64,000 bases of DNA from CBEULR01 sp965544035 (GTDB taxonomy: Bacteria; Bacillota; Desulfotomaculia; Desulfotomaculales; Desulforudaceae): NCBI GenBank assembly GCA_965544035.1, contig CBEULR010000012.1, forward strand, positions 1-64,000. Reading direction: 5' to 3'. A program made the translations under genes and the position numbers. Below the pieces are notes generated by a model that was not told the origin of the DNA, searched no databases, and saw nothing but the letters and a program-made list of their open reading frames with translations. Positions within the stretch are counted from its first letter, which is position 1, and every line of letters begins with the position of its first letter. Positions 52,518 through 61,840 of this stretch are shown piece after piece.

Positions 52518-53529
52518 TAGCCCACCTTGTTAGGTACCAGTCAACTGTTTTTACAATTCCGGTCTCAAAGTTCTCGTCGGCTCGCCAACCCAATTCGGTT
52601 TCTATCTTGGTAGCATCGATTGCATAACGCCGGTCGTGACCCGGACGGTCACTTACATAGGTGATCAGTTCAGAATGACTCTTCCCATCCGCACGGGGTC
52701 TCTCGATATCCAGGATGCTGCAAATGGTCCGGGCTATTTGGATATTCTCCCGTTCATTCCTGCCGCCGATATTGTAGATCTCTCCCGCCCTGCCTTGGTG
52801 ATAGGCAAGATCAATTCCTTTGCAGTGATCGATCACATAGAGCCAGTCCCGCACATTCCTGCCGTCTCCGTAAATTGGAATAGGTTCGTTCGCAAGGGCC
52901 TTGCGGATAATAGTCGGGATTAGCTTTTCATCGTGCTGCTTGGGACCGTAGTTGTTTGAGCAGTTAGTGATAACGATATTCAACCCGTATGTGTGGTAAT
53001 AGCTTCTAACTATCATATCGCTAGACGCCTTGCTGGCACTGTAGGGGCTGTTCGGAGCATACGGAGTTTCCTCAGTAAAAAGACCGGTATCACCCAGGGA
53101 ACCATAGACTTCATCGGTGCTCACGTGATGAAAGCGGCAATTCTCGTAACCGGCTTTATATTCAAAAGGCTCCGCCATCCAATAACATCGCGCCACGTCA
53201 ACCAGATTAAATGTACCTATTACGTTAGTCTGCATAAAGACTGCAGGCCCGGCGATGGAATTATCAACGTGGCTTTCGGCGGCAAAATGGATTACGCCCC
53301 GAATGTCATAGGTCTCAAACAAGTATTCCAGTAGTTCACGATTGCAAATGTCACCCTTGACGAAAATGTGACGACGATGCCGGAGGACCTCACTCAGATT
53401 GGCAATGCTCCCGGCGTACGTGAGTTTGTCCAGGTTTACAATCTGATAGTTTGGATGCTTCTCAAGAAAATAAGGCACAAAGTTTGAACCAATAAACCCG
53501 GCACCACCAGTCACCAGGATGCTTTTCAT
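52510..53529 (-). CDS. rfbB: dTDP-glucose 4,6-dehydratase
   Basis: Extended SDR enzyme (339 residues) producing dTDP-4-keto-6-deoxyglucose. NAD-binding VTGGAGFIGSNFVPYF, HFAAESHVDNSI, active-site STDEVYGSLG and YSASKASSDM, NNYGPKQHDEKLIP and RNVRDWLYV are all diagnostic of RmlB. It overlaps rfbA (4 bp) and the aminotransferase (8 bp), a coupled dTDP-amino-sugar module. Confidence 0.96.
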   Translation of the reverse strand: MKSILVTGGAGFIGSNFVPYFLEKHPNYQIVNLDKLTYAGSIANLSEVLRHRRHIFVKGDICNRELLEYLFETYDIRGVIHFAAESHVDNSIAGPAVFMQTNVIGTFNLVDVARCYWMAEPFEYKAGYENCRFHHVSTDEVYGSLGDTGLFTEETPYAPNSPYSASKASSDMIVRSYYHTYGLNIVITNCSNNYGPKQHDEKLIPTIIRKALANEPIPIYGDGRNVRDWLYVIDHCKGIDLAYHQGRAGEIYNIGGRNERENIQIARTICSILDIERPRADGKSHSELITYVSDRPGHDRRYAIDATKIETELGWRADENFETGIVKTVDWYLTRWAND

Positions 53530-54392
53530 TTCTCCCCCACCAAATCCATTAAATACTTTCCGTACCCTGAATTAATTGCCTTGGCAATCTCCCGTACCTG
53601 ATCTTTATCAATCCAGCCCCTATTGTAGGCAATCTCTTCCAAACAGGCTATCTTGTATCCTTGGCGATGTTCAATCGTCTGTACAAACTGACTAGCTTCC
53701 AAGAGGCAATCGTGTGTGCCGGTGTCCAGCCAGGCAAACCCCCTCCCCAGCAGTTCCACCCGCAGCTTCCCATCACGTAGGTACGCCCGGTTCACATCAG
53801 TAATCTCGTATTCACCGCGGTCGGAGGGTTGAAGCTGCTTCGCAATCTCCACAACCCGGTTATCATAGAAATAGAGGCCGGTGACAGCGTAGTTAGACCT
53901 GGGGTTTTGAGGTTTTTCTTCGATAGAGACAGCTTTTTTATGGGCATCGAACTCGATCACACCAAAGCGATGCGGATCCTTCACTTGGTAACAGAACACC
54001 ACGGCCCCTTCTTTGAGGCCGGCTGCTTTACGTAACTTTGGGGTAAAGCCCTGGCCGTAAAACAGGTTGTCCCCCAGAATGAGGCAGACCGAATCCTTAC
54101 CGATGAACTCCTCACCAATAACGAATGCTTGGGCCAATCCGTCTGGAAAGAGTTGTTCCGCATAGTCAAATGTAATCCCCCACTGCTCTCCGGTGCCGAG
54201 CAATTCCTTAAAGCGGGGGAGATCCCTAGGAGTTGATATGATCAAGATCTCACGAATACCCGCCAGCATTAACACTGAAAGAGGATAGTAGATCATCGGT
54301 TTGTCGTAAACTGGCAGAAGCTGCTTAGACACGGCTTGGGTGACTGGATACAACCGTGTTCCCGAACCTCCGGCCAAAATGATGCCTTTCAT
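53526..54392 (-). CDS. rfbA: glucose-1-phosphate thymidylyltransferase
   Basis: Makes dTDP-glucose from dTTP and glucose-1-phosphate (288 residues). MKGIILAGGSGTRLYPVTQ with the nucleotide-binding GGSGTRL, SKQLLPVYDKPMIYYPLS, LGDNLFYGQGF and EEKPQNPRSNYAVTGLYFYD identify RmlA. Full length. It lies 18 nt behind the sulfotransferase gene. Confidence 0.96.
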   Translation of the reverse strand: MKGIILAGGSGTRLYPVTQAVSKQLLPVYDKPMIYYPLSVLMLAGIREILIISTPRDLPRFKELLGTGEQWGITFDYAEQLFPDGLAQAFVIGEEFIGKDSVCLILGDNLFYGQGFTPKLRKAAGLKEGAVVFCYQVKDPHRFGVIEFDAHKKAVSIEEKPQNPRSNYAVTGLYFYDNRVVEIAKQLQPSDRGEYEITDVNRAYLRDGKLRVELLGRGFAWLDTGTHDCLLEASQFVQTIEHRQGYKIACLEEIAYNRGWIDKDQVREIAKAINSGYGKYLMDLVGEK

Positions 54393-54410
54393 ATCCTACC
54401 CCTACACCCT

Positions 54411-55217
54411 TTAATCAAGAAACTGCTCAAGCTGAGTCCCCGCCAACTCAGATATGATTCTTTCCGATATTTCGCGAGGAAGAACATTTCGCCAGTTTTG
54501 ATCGGAAGCATTTGCACGATAAACTGAATATGGATCGGGGTCATGCCTAGACCGGCTTTCGATAATGAATTGTTCCACTTGCCTATCAAGTGTTAAACTA
54601 CAAAAACCTAACAGTTCTTTTGTCTTCCCCAACGGATCACTAATAAGACCGGAATAAGTAAGAAGCAAGAATTGCTCCGGATACTCCTTTTCATATCTGA
54701 GAAAATCGGAAGCTACCTGTTTCCATTTCTCAAAACCATAGAATTCTTCAGGCCTTCCTTGATTCTTTAAATGAGCCCAACGCCATTCCTTAAAGATATC
54801 CCACGAGGCATCAAATTCCTTCGGAGCCTGAATCCACGAAGCCAAAGTAGCCAGCGGATTGCGTACAATACCAATAATCCGGATATCCTTTGAACGCAAC
54901 AACAGATTATTAATAATGTTAAGATATCTTGTTTCCTTAAATATGATATGCGTCGGTTCATCTGTTTTAACATACTTGGGGTAATTATTATGATACTCCG
55001 TTTGCATCAGGGTGAATGGATCCTGCGAATGTAGAATCTCATTAAAAAAATTATCAATATCTTCAGCAGAAGACTGCTGAGAGAGCCTCCCTTTATGTCC
55101 ATAAGAGAACAAAGGCTGATACCTCATTACAACCGCAGGGTGGCTGTTGAATATTTGGCTAAGCCATGATGTGCCTGATCGGGGCACCCCAAAAATTGCT
55201 GCTTTATACACTTTCAA
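54411..55217 (-). CDS. PAPS-dependent sulfotransferase
   Basis: A 268-residue cytosolic sulfotransferase: the 5'-phosphosulfate loop GVPRSGTSWLSQIF (residues 10-23) and the 3'-phosphate block GIVRNPLATLASW (about 125-137). Such enzymes in glycan loci sulfate a sugar residue; the PAPS would come from CysC at 48353-48928. AT-rich. It overlaps the wbqC-like gene by 4 bp and precedes rfbA. The acceptor is unknown; a lipid or protein target is possible. Confidence 0.88.
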   Translation of the reverse strand: MKVYKAAIFGVPRSGTSWLSQIFNSHPAVVMRYQPLFSYGHKGRLSQQSSAEDIDNFFNEILHSQDPFTLMQTEYHNNYPKYVKTDEPTHIIFKETRYLNIINNLLLRSKDIRIIGIVRNPLATLASWIQAPKEFDASWDIFKEWRWAHLKNQGRPEEFYGFEKWKQVASDFLRYEKEYPEQFLLLTYSGLISDPLGKTKELLGFCSLTLDRQVEQFIIESRSRHDPDPYSVYRANASDQNWRNVLPREISERIISELAGTQLEQFLD

Positions 55218-55906
55218 TCCACCAAAACAAATTGCTTCAGCATATTCTTAACATCAGTCTGGGAATTAAACATCAACACATCAATAATAGAAAGCCACGG
55301 AACAAACTCATTATTAAACTGAGGATAAGTAATTAAGAGTGGTTTTAAAAACTTCAACTCTATTCCCTCTCTCAAGAAATCCTCGTGACGGTAGAGCTTC
55401 TTTCCACCAATTGCGTTAATGTAGCGCCGACAGCCAAGTTCTCTGCATATACTGATCAATCTTTGCTCCCTTTTCAAATCTGTTTTTTGTGTGTGTCGGC
55501 TTGAGACTAAGATCTCTGTCCTAATTCCCAAATAATCACAAACACCCATTAAGCAATGCGTTACATATCTGGCAAGATTCCCATCTTCATGACGGAGCAA
55601 TGATTCAACTAATGGCATCGTTTCTTGGAAGAAAGGGGCTTTGCTGTAGTTATATTTTAGTGTCTTGACTAATTTTTCCACGTTATTACCAATCTGAATT
55701 TCATTTATTAGTTTGAACGAACTAGCACCTTGAGTTTGAAGAGTGAAGTACACAGATTTATCCCTTTCTAGAATACGGTTACGATTTATCCAGCCACCTT
55801 TTATGTAACTAACATCGTCATAAACCACAAACTTGTCTACAGCGTGAATCAGCTGAAAATATCCTATATAGGGAAAGAAATAAGGCTGCATAATAGCCGC
55901 GGTCAA
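55214..55906 (-). CDS. WbqC-family protein
   Basis: A WbqC-like protein of about 230 residues: AIMQPYFFPYIGYFQLIHA, VDKFVVYDDVSYIKGGWINR and the histidine/acidic pattern of the family. WbqC proteins occur in O-antigen and capsule loci; their reaction is not firmly established (amino-sugar N-acylation has been suggested). The start is uncertain: TTG 55906 gives the usual few residues before IMQPYFF, while the frame is open to a TTG at 55987. AT-rich, in operon with the sulfotransferase (4-bp overlap). It could modify the amino group of the dTDP-sugar made by the neighbours. Confidence 0.85.
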   Translation of the reverse strand: MTAAIMQPYFFPYIGYFQLIHAVDKFVVYDDVSYIKGGWINRNRILERDKSVYFTLQTQGASSFKLINEIQIGNNVEKLVKTLKYNYSKAPFFQETMPLVESLLRHEDGNLARYVTHCLMGVCDYLGIRTEILVSSRHTQKTDLKREQRLISICRELGCRRYINAIGGKKLYRHEDFLREGIELKFLKPLLITYPQFNNEFVPWLSIIDVLMFNSQTDVKNMLKQFVLVD

Positions 55907-56098
55907 TGGGTGTAAACCACCGGTATCCGCCAATCTAGCGCACTCTCCCATTCTCATCATCCAGTGCCCATTGAATTTTTCATTCAACCGCCGCGAACCG
56001 TTAACGCATCCGCAATCCAGTCTTATGCGTCTCAGTAAGATCTCTCCGGTGCTACCCCTATAGCTATTGGGGCCCTCGATTAAAGTTATCCCGATGCG

Positions 56099-57148
56099 CT
56101 ATCTAATCATTGACCAGTCCAAAGGCGTGCCCCTTTCAATGTCCAGTGAAGCTGTGCGGCCAAGCACCTCTTTGAGGTATCTCGGATGCAGTCCGTGTCC
56201 GGGGCGTATGGAGCGGACATTGTCTTCGGTGAACAACTCACCGGCTTTAATATCCTTGACTACAAAAAGCGAGCGTCGCCTTTGCGTAGACTCGCTGACA
56301 CCAGCCCCATAACGGACAGAGCCCAATGCCTTTTCTGCCGTCCGAACCGCTTCCACCATTGCCCGAAACTCATTCGGTTCGAGAGAAAAACCACTGTCCG
56401 GGCTGGGGTTCGAGCGCGATAAGGTGAAATGTTTTTCCACGATGCAGGCTCCCAGGGATACTGCTACCACAGGCACAGTAATACCCAACGTGTGATCCGA
56501 CAGGCCTACAGGTACACCGAAGGTCTCGCTCATATGCGAAATGGTACGCATATGCATTTCTTCGGGACGAGCCGGATAAGCACTGGTGCATTTCAGTAAG
56601 GCGATTTGGGACGCCCCTGCCTTTCTGGCCGCCACCACTGCTTCTTCGATTTCTCCCAGACTGGCCATACCGGTTGAAAGAATCAGCGGTTTCCCAGTGG
56701 AGGCCATCTTTTCGACGAGAGGGATGTCCACCAATTCAAATGAGGCGACCTTGTGAACCGGCACCCCGAGTTCTTCAAGGAAGTCTACTGCCGTGTGGTC
56801 AAACGCGGTGCTGAAGAAATCAAGGCCGATATCCTCAGCCAGTTGTTTGAGTTTAGGTTGCCATTCCCAGGGCATGTGGGCCTCACGGTAGAGATCATAA
56901 AGCGTCCGCCCTTCCCACAGTGCATCCACGCAGTAAAACAATTCTGACTGATGGTTTATGGTAATGGTATCGGGCGTGTAAGTCTGCACCTTCACGGCAT
57001 CAGCGCCACACTCCTTGGCCGCTGCCACCAACTGCACCGCTTCATCAAAACTTTGCCGATGATTGGCAGAAAGCTCGGCGATGATGTAGACGGGATGCCC
57101 GGGGCCGATCAGCCGCCCATTAATCTCCAAAGAATTGGTCAAATTCAA
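56099..57148 (-). CDS. pseI: pseudaminic acid synthase (NeuB family)
   Basis: Condenses 2,4-diacetamido-2,4,6-trideoxy-altropyranose with phosphoenolpyruvate to pseudaminic acid. The 349-residue protein has the NeuB TIM barrel (YIIAELSANHRQSFDEAV, DAVKVQTYTPDTIT, FSTAFDHTAVDFL, VGLSDHTLG) and the C-terminal SAF/antifreeze-like domain (RSLFVVKDIKAGELFT). PseB and PseC homologues in the same locus favour pseudaminic over legionaminic or sialic acid. It overlaps the GT2-TPR gene by ATGA. Confidence 0.9.
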   Translation of the reverse strand: MNLTNSLEINGRLIGPGHPVYIIAELSANHRQSFDEAVQLVAAAKECGADAVKVQTYTPDTITINHQSELFYCVDALWEGRTLYDLYREAHMPWEWQPKLKQLAEDIGLDFFSTAFDHTAVDFLEELGVPVHKVASFELVDIPLVEKMASTGKPLILSTGMASLGEIEEAVVAARKAGASQIALLKCTSAYPARPEEMHMRTISHMSETFGVPVGLSDHTLGITVPVVAVSLGACIVEKHFTLSRSNPSPDSGFSLEPNEFRAMVEAVRTAEKALGSVRYGAGVSESTQRRRSLFVVKDIKAGELFTEDNVRSIRPGHGLHPRYLKEVLGRTASLDIERGTPLDWSMIR

Positions 57149-58380
57149 ATACCTGTCCCTCCCTCTTTGGGTCCCTCATCCCTATTTATGAGCTCTAATG
57201 GGTAGATCGTAAGGACAGGACGCAGTTCTCGCCAGGTAAACTTCAACTGGGCAGGCGTTACATTCTTGCCAGACAGAAAACTGTAGTTGATGTTGGCGTC
57301 CATGTAAAAAGGATAATGTTGTATAGCTGTCCGCAAATGGTATCTTGCTGTCTTTCTGTCTCCCTTAACTAAATATAATGCTCCAGCATTGTTTAAGGCT
57401 GCCCCGTGATCCGGTTTCAGGCTGATTGTCTGCTCAAAACAGTCCAATGCCTTGGACAGGTTTTTCTGTTTCAAATAATAGAGACCCAGGTGAAAATACA
57501 ATCTGTAAGATTGGTGTCCTTTGTCTAACAAACGCTTCAATTCCAAAAATCCGTTTTTCCAATACCCAAGCCTAAACAGAATGGATACATAATCTACAGT
57601 GTTTGCTTCAATACTCAGCCTTCTTCGAAAGATAGCCTCTCTTATGTATTCAACCGCATATTGACAAAGGACAGCCTTTTCGCCATCCAGCATGCTTTCA
57701 ACCTTAGCGGATGTATTTGCAGCGTGCCTTCTAATCCTTACCAATGGCTCATCTACATAGGCAAATCCGCCCAAGCGGGCTAATCGAAGCCACAAATCCC
57801 AGTCTTCTGAATAACTAAAATCTTCATTAAAGCCGCCGGATTCAATAAAAGCATTTCTCTTGACTAATACACCCGATGCAGACAAAATATAATTTCTATA
57901 AAACTGATATCCCAAGACTTCCTCTGGCTCAACCTGTATCCCCTGGATAATCTGACTTACTTCAACATCGTTCTCATCGATTTGGATGTAAGCACTGTAA
58001 CATAGGACGTACTCATCTTCTCCAGCACCATTCAATTCCCCTAATCTACGTTGATATCTTTCTATCAATCGGGGTTCAGCTATATCATCTGAATCCACAA
58101 ATAAAATATGTTCCCCGACTGAATTCTCAACGCCATAATTCCTAGCGCTTGAAACCCCTTTATTTACCCCCAAATCAAGTACTTTAACAATACCTTTATT
58201 CTGCTCCTCTATCCCTCTTATGACTTCTAGGGTATTGTCGGTGCTGCCGTCATTAATTATTATTATTTCCGCCGGTCTAACTGTTTGGTGTAGCAAGCTG
58301 CTTATAGTGTTCGATATGTACTCCTCTGAGTTATAGCAAGGCACTATGCAGCTTACACGATTGTCCACTACTTGAAGCAA
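57145..58380 (-). CDS. glycosyltransferase family 2 with TPR-like C-terminus
   Basis: A 411-residue protein. Residues 1-245 are a GT-A glycosyltransferase (VSCIVPCYNSEEYISNTISS, IIINDGSTDNT, LFVDSDDIAEP). From about 300 it has tetratricopeptide-like helices (YRLYFHLGLYYLKQKNLSKA, ALNNAGALYLVKGDRKTA). The TPR part may hold a protein partner or acceptor. It is located between pseudaminic acid genes and overlaps pseI, so a role in attaching that sugar is plausible but unproven. Confidence 0.88.
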   Translation of the reverse strand: MLQVVDNRVSCIVPCYNSEEYISNTISSLLHQTVRPAEIIIINDGSTDNTLEVIRGIEEQNKGIVKVLDLGVNKGVSSARNYGVENSVGEHILFVDSDDIAEPRLIERYQRRLGELNGAGEDEYVLCYSAYIQIDENDVEVSQIIQGIQVEPEEVLGYQFYRNYILSASGVLVKRNAFIESGGFNEDFSYSEDWDLWLRLARLGGFAYVDEPLVRIRRHAANTSAKVESMLDGEKAVLCQYAVEYIREAIFRRRLSIEANTVDYVSILFRLGYWKNGFLELKRLLDKGHQSYRLYFHLGLYYLKQKNLSKALDCFEQTISLKPDHGAALNNAGALYLVKGDRKTARYHLRTAIQHYPFYMDANINYSFLSGKNVTPAQLKFTWRELRPVLTIYPLELINRDEGPKEGGTGI

Positions 58381-58385
58381 CCCCT

Positions 58386-59900
58386 TTAAATTAGAATGTC
58401 TTCAAGATAACGCACTTGCTTCTTTCCAGCCAAGCGGATGAAGGGATAATCGCTAATGTCTACACCTTGAGATTCTAGGAGAAACCAATAAAAACTGTCC
58501 AGACCGGCGGCGAGGCTTAGGGTGGAAGCGCCACCGAAACGGCTGTTGCATTCAATAATATGGAAGTCTTCATCCTCATCAATGATGACCTGAAATATAG
58601 CGTGACCATTAATGCCCAGTTTTTCCGCCAACCCAGCACAAAGTTGCTCCAGGTTTTTATTCTCAAAGGTGGTGGTGATTTGTGATTCACCGTGTACCAC
58701 TAGATCCCGCGTACGGGCGATTGCGCCTTTGGCCTTCCCCGTTCGGTCGACGTATACATCAACGCTGGCTTCTTTCCCGGCAATGTACGGTTGGAAAACG
58801 GGGTTCTCCAGCTTTCCCGCGTGTGCTAGGGCTTGTTCACGCCCCAAACCCAAACCAATCTTGTGTGCCCCGGCACCGAATCTTTCTTTTACAACAAAGC
58901 TATCACTGGACAAATTATTAATATCATCTACTGCTTCGACGGCTGGAAAGCCGAGGGCCCTTACTCTTTTGGCAAATAGCAGTTTATCCAGGCAGGTGCG
59001 CACACAATCGGGATCGGAGATCATTACGCTGATCCCCTTCCTTGCAAACACATCCGCATTCTCAGCAAAGAAGGACAACTCTCCATCCCGTGTCGGGATA
59101 ATACAGGTTATTCCCTCGTTTCGGCAGTATGCAATAAGATCTTCTATCTCTAGCTCATCGAGCTTCGGCATTAGCCAAAAATCATCCACAAAATACTTGC
59201 CGACAATGTCGTTCCGAGCATCCGCCCCGATGACCTTCCCCCGATTGCCCAGTCTCAGACTTGCTTTGCGCAGGGCCTTGATCAGCGGCACCTTATTGGC
59301 AATACTGGTAACTAAAACATTGAAACATCGCTCCGATTGGGGTTTCTCTTTCAAGCACCCGTGCAGGACAGAGTCAATGCACTTGCCGTTGATGACCACA
59401 TGTTCCCGAAGGCGCCCTTCGGGGACAAAGCCGCTGTTTTCCAACACCTCTAATACATACGGACGCACGTCGTACGTTTCGGTGAACAGCCGGTTTAGGC
59501 CGAGTTCCACAAAGGCGATTTGCTTGATCAGTTTCAGGAATATGGTGAACTCTCTCTTGTATAAGTCCAGGTCGACATTACGTTCCGTGGCCAAAAGAAA
59601 TGAAATCTCCGCTCTGCGGTTAGTCCAATCGATATGCGTTAGGCCACCGTAACCGACGCATTCTCCTTGGTGCAGATAGCTAAATAGAATATCACTTGGT
59701 TCTTCGGCATCCATCGCGGGCCTGACCACGGTCTCGTAATAGTTGATTTGCTGGGCATCGGTCAATGGTTCCTTCTGCCTTAAAATGTCAATCTGGTCGT
59801 TCCTCCACTCTTTGATGAGCAGAATATCCTGCTCCCTTAGTGAGGTGAGCGTATAATCACCATATTGATAATGATCTCTTTGCAGACAGGTATAACCCAT
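58386..59900 (-). CDS. GNAT acetyltransferase fused to ATP-grasp ligase
   Basis: A 504-residue fusion. Residues about 10-185 form a RimJ/PseH-type GNAT domain (LIKEWRNDQIDILRQKEPLT, GECVGYGGLTHID, RRAEISFLL). About 190-500 form an ATP-grasp enzyme with a pre-ATP-grasp Rossmann part (CIIPTRDGELSFF), DKLLFAKRVRALGFPAVEA, FVVKERFGAGAHKIGLG and FHIIECNSRFGGAS. The GNAT half probably does the PseH step (4-N-acetylation). The ATP-grasp half may ligate an amino acid or acyl group to the sugar. Start at 59900 follows AAAGGGG; the open frame upstream overlaps pseF and is spurious. It lies where pseG/pseH would be expected. Confidence 0.85.
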   Translation of the reverse strand: MGYTCLQRDHYQYGDYTLTSLREQDILLIKEWRNDQIDILRQKEPLTDAQQINYYETVVRPAMDAEEPSDILFSYLHQGECVGYGGLTHIDWTNRRAEISFLLATERNVDLDLYKREFTIFLKLIKQIAFVELGLNRLFTETYDVRPYVLEVLENSGFVPEGRLREHVVINGKCIDSVLHGCLKEKPQSERCFNVLVTSIANKVPLIKALRKASLRLGNRGKVIGADARNDIVGKYFVDDFWLMPKLDELEIEDLIAYCRNEGITCIIPTRDGELSFFAENADVFARKGISVMISDPDCVRTCLDKLLFAKRVRALGFPAVEAVDDINNLSSDSFVVKERFGAGAHKIGLGLGREQALAHAGKLENPVFQPYIAGKEASVDVYVDRTGKAKGAIARTRDLVVHGESQITTTFENKNLEQLCAGLAEKLGINGHAIFQVIIDEDEDFHIIECNSRFGGASTLSLAAGLDSFYWFLLESQGVDISDYPFIRLAGKKQVRYLEDILI

Positions 59901-59970
59901 AGTCCAGCCCCTTTCCGGCACACCCGAACCTGACAATGAAAAGCTGCCGCCACTACTGCACCTTGCGGAT

Positions 59971-60702
59971 TTACGGAACCGTCTTCTGCTTGATGTGTTT
60001 GTTAATCTCCAACCAATCCGGATGGTCTTGGACCACTTCCAGCGCCTCTTGCCAGGTAAAGTCTGCACGATTGAAATAGTCGTAGATTTTGGACACCAGG
60101 GTGAGATCCTCGATCGTATCCACCGTCCAGCGCATGTGGGAATAATCGGCCGGATTGGTCACGCCTCCAAGCCTGAATAGCTCCGGATGGCGGTAAATGT
60201 AAGGCGTTACGTGCTCCCGCCAGGCTGGATCGGCATCTTCGGACCACGCCTTTTTGAGGGTGGCAAAAGAAAACACCTCTGTATCCAATCCGCGCGGGTA
60301 AGTCCTATGTGGCAGGCCATTGCTGACATAGTCCAGCCGGGACCGGCCCTTGAGGAACTCCCCGACCACTTTATCAACCACCCCGGGGTCTATGAGCGGG
60401 CAGTCCGAAGTGATGCGCACAATCACGTCTGCACCGTAGTGGGAGGCAGCTTGGTAATAGCGATCCAGGAGATCGTTTTCACTGCCGCGGAAGCAGAGCC
60501 AACCCTCGGATGTGCATAAGTCGACGATCGGCTGGTCGTCTTCAAGGGTGGTCGTGGCGACAATCACTTTGTCCACCAGTCTCGCCTGACGGGTCCGATT
60601 GACCACGTGCCAAAGAATCGGCTTGCCGATGATCGGCTTCAGCACCTTGCCCGGAAGGCGGGTTGAACCCATCCGGGCCTGGATGATCGCGGCTACGGTC
60701 AT
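59971..60702 (-). CDS. CMP-nonulosonate cytidylyltransferase-like protein (PseF/SpsF type)
   Basis: A 243-residue nucleotidyltransferase: AAIIQARMGSTRLPGKVLKP at the N-terminus, VIVATTTLEDDQPI and RITSDCPLIDPGVV are typical of SpsF. In this context it should activate pseudaminic acid with CTP. ATG 60702 has GGGGAGGAG upstream; the seven-residue extension to 60723 overlaps pseC and is rejected. It lies 1 nt beyond the pseC stop. Confidence 0.9.
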   Translation of the reverse strand: MTVAAIIQARMGSTRLPGKVLKPIIGKPILWHVVNRTRQARLVDKVIVATTTLEDDQPIVDLCTSEGWLCFRGSENDLLDRYYQAASHYGADVIVRITSDCPLIDPGVVDKVVGEFLKGRSRLDYVSNGLPHRTYPRGLDTEVFSFATLKKAWSEDADPAWREHVTPYIYRHPELFRLGGVTNPADYSHMRWTVDTIEDLTLVSKIYDYFNRADFTWQEALEVVQDHPDWLEINKHIKQKTVP

Positions 60703-60703
60703 C

Positions 60704-61840
60704 TTATCTCCTCCCCGGCTCATTCTCCAGTACCGACGTCAGACTGGCAACCGCGTACTCCAACTCGCTATCCGTAAGTTTCGGGAACATAGGCAGTGAA
60801 AGAATCTCTTGGTATGCCTTTTCCGCTACCGGACACAGCCCCTCGCGTGTACCAAACCGCTTGCGGTAAAACGGATGCAGGTGAACGGGTATGTAGTGGA
60901 CGTTCACTCCGATACCCCGTTTCCGCATTTCGCGGAAAACCTGGCTGCGGTCGTGTTCCAGACGCACTACGTAAAGGTGGTAGGCATGCTCAGTGTCAGG
61001 ACGGACTGATAACGGCTCCACGCCGGGTACAGCATTCAGGGCTTTTGTATAATGTTCGGCGATTCCCCGGCGCCGCTTTAGCCATCCGGGCAGCTTGGCC
61101 AACTGTCTGATCCCCAGGGCGCACTGGAAGTCGGTGATACGGTAGTTGTATCCCAGATCGGCCATCTCGTAGTACCACGTACCGTGGGCCGCCCTCTGAC
61201 TGTGGTCGGCGGTGATGCCGTGGTTGCGGAAAACACGCATCCTTTCCGCCAGGGCAGAGTCATCAGTAGTTACCATTCCGCCTTCGCCGGTGGTGATGTG
61301 CTTCACCGGGTGAAAGCTAAAGACCGTCAAGTCGGCCAAAGTCCCGACCTTGCGGCCTTTGTAGGTCGCCCCCAGCGCGTGGCAAGCATCGGCCACCAAA
61401 GCCAGGGAATGCTCATCACATATAAGGCGCAGAGCATCATAGTCACAGGGCTGTCCCGCGTAATCTACGGCGATGACGGCTTTGGTGCGCGGCGTAATAT
61501 GCGCTCGAACCTGGTCCGGATCGATCAGTAACGTTTCCGGATCGACGTCGGCAAACACCGTCGTCGCTCCTTGAAACACCACACAGTTCGCGGTGGCGGC
61601 AAAAGTGATGGGGGGTACGATGACTTCGTCCCCGGGACCGATTTCCAGGGCGTGCATTGCGGCGTGCAGGGCAGCCGTACCGCTGGAAACAGCCACGGCT
61701 TCTTTAGCACCGGTAAAATCGGCCAAGGCCTGTTCAAACTCGGCCACCTTCGGTCCGGTGGTAAGGAAGTCCGACCGCAGCACTTCACACACCGCAGCAA
61801 TGTCGTCCTCGTCTATCCACTGCCTACCGTACGGGATCAT
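60704..61840 (-). CDS. pseC: UDP-4-amino-4,6-dideoxy-L-AltNAc aminotransferase
   Basis: PLP aminotransferase (378 residues) for the second step of pseudaminic acid synthesis. IPYGRQWIDEDDIAAVCEVL at the N-terminus, VSSGTAALHAAMHAL, and Schiff-base Lys in FSFHPVKHITTGEGGMV (the HPVKHITTGEGG form is typical of PseC). ATG 61840 is preferred, as GGAGG lies 6 nt upstream; ATG 61846 has it with no spacing. The gene overlaps pseB by 17 bp. Confidence 0.93.
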   Translation of the reverse strand: MIPYGRQWIDEDDIAAVCEVLRSDFLTTGPKVAEFEQALADFTGAKEAVAVSSGTAALHAAMHALEIGPGDEVIVPPITFAATANCVVFQGATTVFADVDPETLLIDPDQVRAHITPRTKAVIAVDYAGQPCDYDALRLICDEHSLALVADACHALGATYKGRKVGTLADLTVFSFHPVKHITTGEGGMVTTDDSALAERMRVFRNHGITADHSQRAAHGTWYYEMADLGYNYRITDFQCALGIRQLAKLPGWLKRRRGIAEHYTKALNAVPGVEPLSVRPDTEHAYHLYVVRLEHDRSQVFREMRKRGIGVNVHYIPVHLHPFYRKRFGTREGLCPVAEKAYQEILSLPMFPKLTDSELEYAVASLTSVLENEPGRR

